Assembly: GCA_903829015.1 (NCBI GenBank)
Contig: CAIKOJ010000182.1
Location: forward strand, 1-40,566
Direction of reading: 5' to 3'
DNA: 40,566 bases
DNA from: an uncultured Bacteroidota bacterium
GTDB taxonomy: Bacteria > Bacteroidota > Bacteroidia > Chitinophagales > Chitinophagaceae
This document shows, in pieces, positions 8,173 through 15,677 of the stretch. The notes under the pieces were generated by a model. That model made no database searches and was not told the DNA's origin. It worked only from the letters and a program-made list of their open reading frames with translations. Every line of letters starts with the position of its first letter. Position 1 is the first letter of the stretch. The translations under genes and the position numbers were made by a program.

Positions 8173-8709
8173 TTAATTGTAACTAAGTCTTGTTTTCAGA
8201 AAAAAGTCAGTCCATTTTTTGAGGAAGTCGTCGGGTAGTTTTTCTTTTTTTAGGGCTACAAAATTTGTGTAGAGGCCCTGCTTGCCCTGTACCACAAACC
8301 ATAGCTGTGATTCGGGTATTGGATCTGTTTTGAATTCAGGGGCTTCGATGCTGAAGAGTATCCAGGGGCATTCCTGCATCTCCCCTTTCTTTACCATAGT
8401 TAGTTTGGCATCGGGGGCTTTGGCTATGGCCGATAAAAACATGAAGTACATGGCGGTGTCGACGGGTATGTACAGCATTCCCTTCAGTGAGGTGGAATTT
8501 GCCATTTCGGTCCACAGAGCCAGCGATTCATTTTCGTGCACCATGTCAACGGAGTGCATACGGTTATCCGACTGATCCTTGCCTACTTTCCAGTGATCGT
8601 TTTCGGGCCATTCAATTTTCAGGGATTCGGTTTTGGTATTGGGTGTGCTCTGAGCAAATACAAAAACAGGCACAATAAGTGCAGCCACAAAAAAGTAAAG
8701 TTTGCTCAT
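8173..8709 (-). CDS. Secreted protein of unknown function
   Basis: 178 aa. Residues 1-19 (MSKLYFFVAALIVPVFVFAQ, cleavage after FAQ or just before) form a signal peptide. The mature part has no recognised motif; it contains WPENDHWKVGKDQ and a conserved-looking NESLALWTEMAN segment, and ends in a basic FLKKWTDFFLKTRL. It begins 65 bases after the cysteine desulfurase stop on the same strand, so the two could share a transcript, although the pairing has no obvious functional logic. Probably a periplasmic or surface protein. Confidence 0.7.
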   Translation of the reverse strand: MSKLYFFVAALIVPVFVFAQSTPNTKTESLKIEWPENDHWKVGKDQSDNRMHSVDMVHENESLALWTEMANSTSLKGMLYIPVDTAMYFMFLSAIAKAPDAKLTMVKKGEMQECPWILFSIEAPEFKTDPIPESQLWFVVQGKQGLYTNFVALKKEKLPDDFLKKWTDFFLKTRLSYN

Positions 8710-8774
8710 GTTCAGATCGGCTGGTGTAAAAAGTATGCCACCGGGGATTGAAGTTACGGAACGTAGAAAACAAA

Positions 8775-9908
8775 TTACACCAATTCTTTTAATTTTTCTA
8801 CGACCTCATCTATTTCTTCTTTGGTATTGTGCCTGCAGAATGAAAACCTGAGCGGCACCATAGATGCAGCATCGGCGCCATAGAGGCCTGTGATAACGTG
8901 GCTTACGGAATTGGCACCACTGGTGCAGGCACTGCCGCCGCTTACACAAATACCAGCCATATCGAGGTTGAACAGCAGCATATCAGACTTCTCAGTCATA
9001 GGGAAGGAGACATTGAGAACGGTATAAAGGCTGCTGCCAAAGGTATCGCCGTTGAACTGCACACCGGGAAAAGCCTGCTTTAGTTTTTCGGCCATGTACA
9101 GTTTCAAACCCTGGATCTTTTCGCTGTCCTCGGCATAGCGGTTGGTAGCGATCTCGAGTGCTTTAGCAAAGCCTACGATGCCGTAGAGGTTTTCTGTGCC
9201 GGCACGCATATTGCGCTCCTGCGAGCCGCCGTTGATGTATGGTTTGATGCTGATGTTTTCGTTGACGTATAAAATACCCACACCCTTAGGACCATGAAAT
9301 TTATGACCGGCTCCGTTTATAAAGTGTACATGAATATCCTTGAGATCGAAGGGATAGTGGCCAACGGTCTGTACTGTATCTGAATGAAATATTGCGTCGT
9401 ATTTTTTGCACAACTCACCCACCGCTTTTATTTTAAGCAGGTTACCGATCTCGTTGTTGGCATGCATGAGGGTAACCAGGGTGCGTTCTTTATTAGCAGC
9501 GAGCAGTTCTTCGAGGTGAACAAGGTCGATATGGCCTTTTTCTGTGAGCTTAACATAGCTCAAAGAAGCATGCTTAAAGTGAGCCATATGCTCGACCGTA
9601 TGCAGTGTAGCGTGGTGTTCTATTGTGGAGGTAATGATATGTTTGCAGCCAAGATCGCGGATAGCAGCGGTAATAGCAGTATTTGTACTCTCGGTGCCAC
9701 CTGATGTAAAGAATATCTCGCCCGGACTTGCATTGAGGGTTTTTGCAACAGATTTACGAGCGTTTTCAATGGCCATTTTAGTTTCCCTGCCGTACGAGTA
9801 AATGGAAGAAGGGTTTCCAAATTTCTCGGTAAGGAAAGGCATCATCACTTCCAGCACATCTGGATCGAGTGCGGTAGTAGCGGCATTGTCGAAGTAAATC
9901 CGGCTCAT
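8775..9908 (-). CDS. Cysteine desulfurase (NifS/IscS family)
   Basis: 377 aa, a PLP enzyme that takes sulfur from cysteine as a persulfide for Fe-S cluster assembly or tRNA thiolation. The N-terminus IYFDNAATTALDP is diagnostic. FTSGGTESTNTA (about 68-79) is the PLP phosphate site, ATLHTVEHM follows EHH, the PLP lysine is K203 in GAGHKFHGPKG, and the persulfide cysteine is C328 in GGSACTSGA. The loop around this Cys is long, as in group I (IscS/NifS) enzymes rather than SufS. No isc or suf partners flank it, so its exact role is open. A TAATTTTG -7 box lies 36 bases upstream. Two tiny membrane-protein genes precede it on the same strand. Confidence 0.93.
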   Translation of the reverse strand: MSRIYFDNAATTALDPDVLEVMMPFLTEKFGNPSSIYSYGRETKMAIENARKSVAKTLNASPGEIFFTSGGTESTNTAITAAIRDLGCKHIITSTIEHHATLHTVEHMAHFKHASLSYVKLTEKGHIDLVHLEELLAANKERTLVTLMHANNEIGNLLKIKAVGELCKKYDAIFHSDTVQTVGHYPFDLKDIHVHFINGAGHKFHGPKGVGILYVNENISIKPYINGGSQERNMRAGTENLYGIVGFAKALEIATNRYAEDSEKIQGLKLYMAEKLKQAFPGVQFNGDTFGSSLYTVLNVSFPMTEKSDMLLFNLDMAGICVSGGSACTSGANSVSHVITGLYGADAASMVPLRFSFCRHNTKEEIDEVVEKLKELV

Positions 9909-9944
9909 TAAGCTAATGTTAAGTAACTATTTAGAAAAGGATGG

Positions 9945-9952
9945 CAAAATTA
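9945..9952 (-). promoter_or_regulatory. -7 box (TAATTTTG) upstream of the cysteine desulfurase
   Basis: Exact TAnnTTTG match on the minus strand, 36 bases before the ATG at 9908. No clear -33 element. If active, the desulfurase has its own promoter apart from the small membrane genes upstream. Confidence 0.45.
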
Positions 9953-10042
9953 ATCTAAAAATTTAATTTAACCGAGAGGAGGCGGTGTGATGTGCAAGGC
10001 GGGGAAGCCAATATTATCATACGGTATGTTCGGACAAAGCAA

Positions 10043-10207
10043 TTATTCGTCGGTTTTGCGGTTTTCAGACATCTGCCTGTATTTTCTGCGAATGATCCAT
10101 TTAAATGCATATTGGCAAATCCAGACTATCGAAAGTATTGCGACGAGCAGTAACAGTAGGGGAAACAAATTGGCACCCGGCGCACCACCTAATATTATTT
10201 TGTACAT
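10043..10207 (-). CDS. 54-aa single-pass membrane protein, related to its neighbour
   Basis: A short frame from ATG at 10207 to TAA at 10043. It begins MYKIILGGAPGANLFPLLLL, continues with a single hydrophobic segment to about residue 32, and ends in a basic tail (KWIIRRKYRQ). It shares start, GG.(.)GAN..PL motif, membrane span and basic tail with the 67-aa protein encoded 20 bases upstream (10228-10431), which argues that both are real and arose by duplication. No function is known. Small proteins of this shape can regulate a membrane partner, but that is only a possibility. Confidence 0.55.
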   Translation of the reverse strand: MYKIILGGAPGANLFPLLLLLVAILSIVWICQYAFKWIIRRKYRQMSENRKTDE

Positions 10208-10227
10208 GTTGAGCAAGGAATTATTGA

Positions 10228-10431
10228 TCAGTTTTCCGGGTCGTGGTTATGAACTACGTCCAGGTGAGTGATTTCGTCTGTTGCGGGGTGACTGGTACGC
10301 AGCTTTCTTTTCTTTAGGAATTTTATGGTGGCATCACCTACATAAAGAAGGATGGCAAACAGTAGCAATGGCGCAATCAGTGGTAACCAGTTTGCACCGT
10401 ATCCGCCACCAGAAAGGAAGAGCGTGGTCAT
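10228..10431 (-). CDS. 67-aa single-pass membrane protein
   Basis: Begins MTTLFLSGGGYGANWLPLIA, with a hydrophobic segment at about 16-32, a basic stretch KFLKKRKLR (about 38-46), and a His/Asp-rich tail ending in HNHDPEN. The paralogous 54-aa gene follows after 20 bases, suggesting one transcript. No domain was recognised. The ATG is at 10431 with no strong Shine-Dalgarno site, as is common in this phylum. Confidence 0.55.
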   Translation of the reverse strand: MTTLFLSGGGYGANWLPLIAPLLLFAILLYVGDATIKFLKKRKLRTSHPATDEITHLDVVHNHDPEN

Positions 10432-10625
10432 AAGTCGAAGATTTTGTAATGTAATTTACTAATTTAACTCGGCATATGCTATTTGTTTAACATTAATTAA
10501 CCGGGTTGAGAAACTGTAACTTCTTGAATTGAAGTAGGATCCGGTGCCGCCAAAAAAGCATTTTAAGGCTGCAATATCAATATTATTTATTGGGTATACG
10601 GGAAAACATAACGAAAACCGATTAT

Positions 10626-10659
10626 TTTGTTTAACTTTGCGAAACAATAATTAAACAAA
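10626..10659 (+). promoter_or_regulatory. carH promoter: -7 box inside a perfect 9-bp dyad
   Basis: TAACTTTG (10632-10639) is an exact TAnnTTTG -7 box 20 bases before the ATG of the MerR-type gene. It is flanked by a perfect inverted repeat TTTGTTTAA (10626-10634) and TTAAACAAA (10651-10659), the right arm ending at the base before the start codon. A dyad overlapping promoter and transcription start is what a dimeric or tetrameric autorepressor would need. The function as an operator is inferred. Confidence 0.6.
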
Positions 10660-11547
10660 ATGCAGTCTTACCCCATACACGAGCTAGAAAGATTAACCGG
10701 TGTGAAAGCACATACCATTCGCATATGGGAGAAAAGATACGGGCTGGTGGAGCCCGACCGCACCGTTACCAACCGGCGCATCTATAATGGCGACCAGGTA
10801 AGGAAACTGCTCAATGTGGTGACTCTGTTATCGAAGGGATACAAGATCTCCAAGATCGCAGAACTATCTGAAACGCAACTGCACGAAGAAGTGCAAACAG
10901 ATAAGACAAGGTGGCAAGGTGAGACAATATATGTTGGCTACATAAACGACTTGGTGAAAGCCATGATCTCGTTTGATGAGGCTGGATTTGAAAAGATATT
11001 TTCAACTGCTTCCACCCGATTTGGTGTGTATGAGGCGATGATAAAGGTTGTGTATCCATTTTTGAGTAAAATAGGTGTTTTGTGGACCGTTGATAAAGCT
11101 GATCCGATGCAGGAGCATTTTGCGACCAGCGTTATTAAAAGAAAACTGATGGTAGCGATTGATGGTTTGGAGCAGGGGACCACTATTGTGAACAAAAAAT
11201 TTCTGCTTTTTCTACCGGAAGGTGAACTGCATGAGATAGGATTACTGTTCGCCAATTACATCATCAGATCGAAGGGGTATCAAACGCTTTATCTGGGACA
11301 AAACGTTCCGGATTCGCATCTGGAGGAGTTTGTGAAACTATTGAAGCCAGACTATATGCTGCTGTTTTACATAGCATCGAGAACAAAAGAACAGGTAAAC
11401 GCACACATAGCTGAGTTATCGAAAATGAGTCAGCATACGCAAGTATTGGTAACAGGCAACTTTGAGTTGTTTGATACTGAAGGAAAGAAATTACCAAATG
11501 TGCGTTTTTTAGAAGGTGCACAACAACTATTGGAAATAATTGAATAA
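10660..11547 (+). CDS. CarH/LitR-type B12-binding MerR-family transcriptional regulator
   Basis: 295 aa. Residues 1-75 form a MerR winged helix (YPIHELERLTGVKAHTIRIWEKRYGLVEP). Residues of about 90-170 are the helical B12-cap domain and 180-295 the cobalamin-binding Rossmann domain. The residues that make CarH proteins light sensors are present: W142, E152 and H153 in LWTVDKADPMQEH, with the same W-to-EH spacing as Thermus CarH (W131, E141, H142), and H191 in GELHEIG as the expected lower axial ligand of cobalt. In known CarH proteins the dark tetramer with adenosylcobalamin represses carotenoid genes and light breaks the Co-C bond. Here it heads the crt operon, 48 bases before crtI, so it likely represses its own operon in the dark. 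No experimental gene name applies. Confidence 0.88.
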   Translation: MQSYPIHELERLTGVKAHTIRIWEKRYGLVEPDRTVTNRRIYNGDQVRKLLNVVTLLSKGYKISKIAELSETQLHEEVQTDKTRWQGETIYVGYINDLVKAMISFDEAGFEKIFSTASTRFGVYEAMIKVVYPFLSKIGVLWTVDKADPMQEHFATSVIKRKLMVAIDGLEQGTTIVNKKFLLFLPEGELHEIGLLFANYIIRSKGYQTLYLGQNVPDSHLEEFVKLLKPDYMLLFYIASRTKEQVNAHIAELSKMSQHTQVLVTGNFELFDTEGKKLPNVRFLEGAQQLLEIIE

Positions 11548-11595
11548 GGGTTCAAGGGGTATCAGCAATATCGAATTGGATATAAAAAGGAGTAT

Positions 11596-13065
11596 TTGAA
11601 AAAAGTAACGATCATAGGTAGCGGGTTTTCTGGTCTGTCGGCGGCATCATTTCTGGCGAAAGCCGGGGCTGATGTAACTGTGCTTGAAAAGAATAGCACA
11701 ACTGGTGGCAGAGCACGGAATTACAGCGAGCAGGGGTTCATGTTCGACATGGGGCCAAGCTGGTACTGGATGCCCGATGTGTTTGAAAGATTCTTTGCAA
11801 ATTTTGGTAAGCACCCAAGCGATTACTACAAACTGGTGCAGCTAGATCCGGGTTTTCAGATGATATTTTCGGAAGATGATATTGTGCAGATACCTGCGAG
11901 TATTGAAGGGATTTATGAAGTGTTTGAGGGGATAGAGAAAGGCAGTGCAGATAAGCTGAAGATTTTTCTGGAAGAAGGTGCCTATAAATATAAAGTGGGT
12001 ATGCAACACCTTGTGCACCAGCCTGCATATTCGTGGCTGGAGTTTGCCAGGTACGATATCATCAGGGATGCATCGAGGCTACATATGTTCAAGTCTGTGC
12101 GGGAATATGTTTCGCAGTTTTTTAAAGACGAGCGGCTGGTGGCGCTGATGGAGTTCCCTGTATTGTTTCTGGGAGCAACAGCGAAGCAAATACCTGCACT
12201 ATACAGCCTGATGAATTATTCGGCATTATCGCAGGGCACCTGGTACCCCATGAAAGGGATGGCTGAGATCATAAAGGGCATGGAGGCGCTGGCTGTATCG
12301 ATGGGTGTGGAATTTGTCACCAGCTGCGAAGCAAAGAAGATAGATATAACCGGTAACAAGGCCATCAATATAAAAACGAATAAGGGTGTCTATACAACGG
12401 ACGGCATAATAGCCAGCGGCGACTACCACCATATAGAGCAGAACCTGTTGGAGATGCGATATAGGAACTACTCAGAAAAGTACTGGGACAAAAGAGTACT
12501 GGCGCCATCGAGCCTGATATTTTATGTGGGTGTGAACAAAAAGATAAAGAAACTTATCCATCACAATTTGTTTTTTGATGCATCGCTGAACGTTCACGCA
12601 CATGAAATCTATCATGACCCCAAGTGGCCCAATGATCCGCTGTTCTATGTTTGCTGTCCATCGAAAACAGATGCAAGCGTTGCACCCGAGGGAATGGAGA
12701 ATCTGTTTATACTGATACCGATAGCACCGGGCCTTAGCGATACAGACGAGATAAGGGAACACTACTTTAAAGTAGTTATAGAAAGAATGGAAAAGGTTTG
12801 TGTCGAAAGCATAATGGAGCATATTGTGTACAAAAAAAGCTACTGCAAGAATGACTTTGTGAGTGACTACCATGCCTACAAAGGAAACGCTTACGGACTG
12901 GCGAATACACTGCGGCAGACAGCAGTGCTGAAACCAACATTGAGAAACAAGAAAGTGAAAAATATGTTTTACGCCGGGCAGCTGACCGTGCCGGGACCGG
13001 GGGTACCACCCGCACTCATCTCGGGACAGATAGCCGCAGAGCAATTATTACTACACTTAAAATAA
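11596..13065 (+). CDS. crtI: Phytoene desaturase (CrtI family)
   Basis: 489 aa. FAD-dependent desaturase that introduces the double bonds turning phytoene into lycopene at the membrane. The dinucleotide-binding motif GSGFSG lies at residues 8-13 with TVLEKNSTTGGRAR after it. FMFDMGPSWYWMP and the C-terminal FYAGQLTVPGPGVPPALISG are the bacterial CrtI signatures. Translation begins at a TTG at 11596, placed three bases after AAGGAG; no ATG is available and the Rossmann motif begins at residue 4, so the start is secure. crtB follows after 6 bases. Confidence 0.95.
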   Translation: MKKVTIIGSGFSGLSAASFLAKAGADVTVLEKNSTTGGRARNYSEQGFMFDMGPSWYWMPDVFERFFANFGKHPSDYYKLVQLDPGFQMIFSEDDIVQIPASIEGIYEVFEGIEKGSADKLKIFLEEGAYKYKVGMQHLVHQPAYSWLEFARYDIIRDASRLHMFKSVREYVSQFFKDERLVALMEFPVLFLGATAKQIPALYSLMNYSALSQGTWYPMKGMAEIIKGMEALAVSMGVEFVTSCEAKKIDITGNKAINIKTNKGVYTTDGIIASGDYHHIEQNLLEMRYRNYSEKYWDKRVLAPSSLIFYVGVNKKIKKLIHHNLFFDASLNVHAHEIYHDPKWPNDPLFYVCCPSKTDASVAPEGMENLFILIPIAPGLSDTDEIREHYFKVVIERMEKVCVESIMEHIVYKKSYCKNDFVSDYHAYKGNAYGLANTLRQTAVLKPTLRNKKVKNMFYAGQLTVPGPGVPPALISGQIAAEQLLLHLK

Positions 13066-13071
13066 AGGTTG

Positions 13072-13908
13072 ATGAAACAAATATTTGACGACCTGTCGCA
13101 AAGGTTCAGCAAGATAACCACCCAAACCTACAGCACCAGTTTTTCGCTGGGCATCAGGTTTTTGGATAAGCGCTTTCATGGGCCTATCTATTCTGTTTAT
13201 GGGTTTGTGCGGTTTGCAGATGAGATCGTAGACTCGTTTCACGGGTACAATAAAGCGGAACTGCTCAGCGAGTTCAAAGAGGAAACATGGAAAGGGATAG
13301 CAAACGGTATCAGCCTGAACCCAATACTGAATAGCTTTCAGAAAGTGGTGAATGCATACAATGTTGATTTTGAACTGATCGAGCGGTTTTTTGATAGTAT
13401 GGAGACGGACCTTGAACAGAAAACCCACACCGAAGAATCATATAACCAATACGTACTAGGATCGGCAGAAGTGGTGGGGTTGATGTGCCTGTGCATATTT
13501 ACTGAGAATGATACTGAACTGTATAAGAAACTGAAAAGACCTGCGATGAAACTTGGTGCGGCATTCCAGAAAGTGAATTTCCTCAGAGATCTGAATGCAG
13601 ATTATGAAGGACTGGGTAGAACCTATTTCCCCGGCGTAGATTTTAACCGATTCTCGATGCAGGAAAAAGAGCGCATTCAGCAAGAGATTGAAATGGATTT
13701 TTCTGAAGCCCTGGCGGGAATCAGAAAATTGCCAACGTCGTCAAGAAAGGGGGTGTATCTAGCCTATTACTATTACAGAAAACTGTTTCTAAAAATTACT
13801 AATACGCCTGCCGAACTAATTTTGAAGACCAGAATAAGGATATCCAATCACAGAAAGATAGGGTTGATGTTTAAGTCTATGCTGAGACACCAGTTGAATC
13901 TGCTATAG
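13072..13908 (+). CDS. crtB: Phytoene synthase (CrtB family)
   Basis: 278 aa. Condenses two geranylgeranyl diphosphates to phytoene, the first committed carotenoid step. Both Asp-rich Mg-diphosphate motifs are visible: ADEIVD (D50 and D54) and RDLNADYEGLGR (D173, D177). The ATG at 13072 is preferred over a TTG at 13069 because the AAAGG ribosome site at 13064-13068 would touch the TTG. It overlaps no gene but starts 6 bases after crtI, and its ribosome site overlaps the crtI stop codon, so the two are probably translationally coupled. Confidence 0.95.
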   Translation: MKQIFDDLSQRFSKITTQTYSTSFSLGIRFLDKRFHGPIYSVYGFVRFADEIVDSFHGYNKAELLSEFKEETWKGIANGISLNPILNSFQKVVNAYNVDFELIERFFDSMETDLEQKTHTEESYNQYVLGSAEVVGLMCLCIFTENDTELYKKLKRPAMKLGAAFQKVNFLRDLNADYEGLGRTYFPGVDFNRFSMQEKERIQQEIEMDFSEALAGIRKLPTSSRKGVYLAYYYYRKLFLKITNTPAELILKTRIRISNHRKIGLMFKSMLRHQLNLL

Positions 13909-13949
13909 ATGTTACTAAGAGAAAAGAAGTTGAGTTGGTTACCTAAAAT

Positions 13950-14429
13950 ATGAACATGAAAATTTACGAACTGAAGAGAGAGCAAATGTTGCCGATTGGT
14001 GTTGAAGAAGCCTGGAAATTCTTCTCGAAAGCGGAGAATCTATCCAAGATCACGCCGCCGGAATTGTCATTCCATATTCTTACTGATCTGAAGGATGAAC
14101 CTGTTTACTCGGGTTTGAAGATCGACTATACCGTAAAGCCATTGCTGGGAATACCAATGAGATGGACAACGGAGATAACAGGAGTTAATGCTCCTCATGT
14201 TTTTACCGACAGGCAACTTAAAGGGCCGTACAAACTATGGGAACACACCCATACCTTTGAAGCCGTGCCCGGTGGCGTGAAAATGACTGACTTGGTAAGA
14301 TATGCGATGCCGTTGGGATTGCTGGGAGAACTGGGGCATATGATCGTAGTAAAGAAGAAACTGGACGAGATTTTTGAATTCAGAAGAACGACTTTGATCA
14401 AATTACTTGGAACATACACAAAGCCATGA
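13950..14429 (+). CDS. SRPBCC-family (START/Bet v1-like) protein in the carotenoid operon
   Basis: 159 aa, no signal peptide. The pattern LKREQMLPIGVEEAWKFFSKAENLSKITPPEL at the N-terminus and the hydrophobic-pocket segments PYKLWEHTHTFEAV and LVRYAMPLGLLG are typical of SRPBCC ligand-binding folds related to coenzyme-Q-binding and cyclase/dehydrase proteins. It lies between crtB and crtZ and its stop overlaps the crtZ start (ATGA), so it is cotranscribed and probably binds a hydrophobic pathway intermediate or product; its biochemical role is not established. An alternative start is the ATG at 13956. Confidence 0.8.
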   Translation: MNMKIYELKREQMLPIGVEEAWKFFSKAENLSKITPPELSFHILTDLKDEPVYSGLKIDYTVKPLLGIPMRWTTEITGVNAPHVFTDRQLKGPYKLWEHTHTFEAVPGGVKMTDLVRYAMPLGLLGELGHMIVVKKKLDEIFEFRRTTLIKLLGTYTKP

Positions 14430-14896
14430 ACATAGCGATCGTAGATATTTTAATAGTTGTCGGCACCTTCTTAGGTATGGAGGCAGTAGCGTGGCTGGCA
14501 CACAAATTTCTGATGCATGGGCTCTTGTGGCAACTGCATGAGGATCACCATAAAAAGAACCCCACGTCGTTTTTTGAAAAGAATGATTACTTCTTTTTGA
14601 TATTTGCTATACCAGGGATTATTTGCCTGGCAGTTGGGATCTATACAAGTGTTACCTTTCTCTTGTATATAGGATTAGGTATAACCCTGTATGGTGCGGC
14701 TTACTTTATGGTGCATGATATTTTCATTCACCAACGGTTTAAGTGGCTGAGGAATATAGACAACAGCTATTTCAGGGCCATAAGGAGGGCGCATAAGATG
14801 CACCATAAGCATCTGGGAAAAGAAGACGGAGAGTGTTTTGGCATGTTGCTGGTGCCACGCAAGTATTTTATGGAAGCAAAAAAAACAAACAAGTAA
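14426..14896 (+). CDS. crtZ: Beta-carotene hydroxylase (CrtZ family)
   Basis: 156 aa membrane protein of the fatty-acid hydroxylase fold. The four histidine motifs that bind the di-iron centre are all visible: HKFLMH (H26, H31), HEDHH (H38, H41, H42), HDIFIH (H97, H102) and HKMHH (H123, H126, H127). It adds hydroxyl groups to the beta rings, turning beta-carotene into cryptoxanthin and zeaxanthin. Hydrophobic spans lie at about 5-22, 54-75 and 76-95. It overlaps the SRPBCC gene by 4 bases and abuts the lycopene cyclase gene with no gap. Confidence 0.95.
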   Translation: MNIAIVDILIVVGTFLGMEAVAWLAHKFLMHGLLWQLHEDHHKKNPTSFFEKNDYFFLIFAIPGIICLAVGIYTSVTFLLYIGLGITLYGAAYFMVHDIFIHQRFKWLRNIDNSYFRAIRRAHKMHHKHLGKEDGECFGMLLVPRKYFMEAKKTNK

Positions 14897-15616
14897 ATGC
14901 CCGATAAATACACTTATCTGCTGGTTGACTTTTGTTGCTTGGTGGTTCCGTTTATTTTTTCATTTCACCCGAAAATAAACTTCCACAAGCAGTGGAAACA
15001 TTTTTTCATTCCCTGCATTGTAACGGCGCTGCTATTTTGCGAATGGGATATGTTGTTTACAAGGTGGGAGATATGGAGTTTTAACCCTCGGTACATCTGC
15101 GGAATTCACATCATCAATTTACCAATTGAAGAGTGCCTATTCTTTTTGTTCATCCCTTATTGCGGTGTATTTACTTACCATTGCATCACCAATTATTTAA
15201 ATTTCGATAGGTTTGCGAAACACGCAAGGGTGCTATCCATTATTCTGATCGTATTTCTTTTTGTTGTTGCTGGTTTCAATTTGCATAAGTATTACACTGC
15301 CACTACTTTTATATTGCTTGCCGTGATGCTCATTTTTATGATCCGATTAAAAGCATGGTTTATGCCAGCTTTCTATTTCTCTTTCGCATTGATACTCATT
15401 CCCTTTTTCATATCAAATGGTATACTTACGGGGAGTTTCCTGGCAGAGCCTGTGGTCTCATACAATCCAAACCATATTCTGGGGCCGAGAATGTTTACTA
15501 TACCGGTGGAGGATACTTTTTATGGGATGCTGTTGCTTCTGGCGAACGTTGCAGGATTTGAATACATGAAAAGAAGAAATGCGGAACATGAGCCTGCAAT
15601 AACCGTTAGCAAGTAA
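14897..15616 (+). CDS. Lycopene cyclase, fused CrtYc-CrtYd type
   Basis: 239 aa, very hydrophobic, with about seven membrane spans. It contains two copies of the lycopene cyclase domain pattern: NLPIEECLFFLFIPYCGVF in the first half and TIPVEDTFYGMLLLL in the second, with the conserved P-x-E-(E/D). This matches the single-chain fusion of the heterodimeric CrtYc/CrtYd cyclase and not the FAD-dependent CrtY. It closes the ends of lycopene to give beta-carotene. The ATG directly follows the crtZ stop codon, so coupling is expected. It is the last gene of the crt operon; no terminator was seen before the next gene 61 bases on. Confidence 0.92.
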   Translation: MPDKYTYLLVDFCCLVVPFIFSFHPKINFHKQWKHFFIPCIVTALLFCEWDMLFTRWEIWSFNPRYICGIHIINLPIEECLFFLFIPYCGVFTYHCITNYLNFDRFAKHARVLSIILIVFLFVVAGFNLHKYYTATTFILLAVMLIFMIRLKAWFMPAFYFSFALILIPFFISNGILTGSFLAEPVVSYNPNHILGPRMFTIPVEDTFYGMLLLLANVAGFEYMKRRNAEHEPAITVSK

Positions 15617-15677
15617 ATATGGGGCTGAGTTAAACCTTTGATGTAATTTGCAGGTCTAAACTGCTTACATCCCTGAA

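Noticed and set aside
10459-10647. 62-codon minus-strand frame upstream of the CarH-like gene
   Set aside because: Overlaps the divergent promoter and dyad of the carotenoid operon and shows no family pattern.
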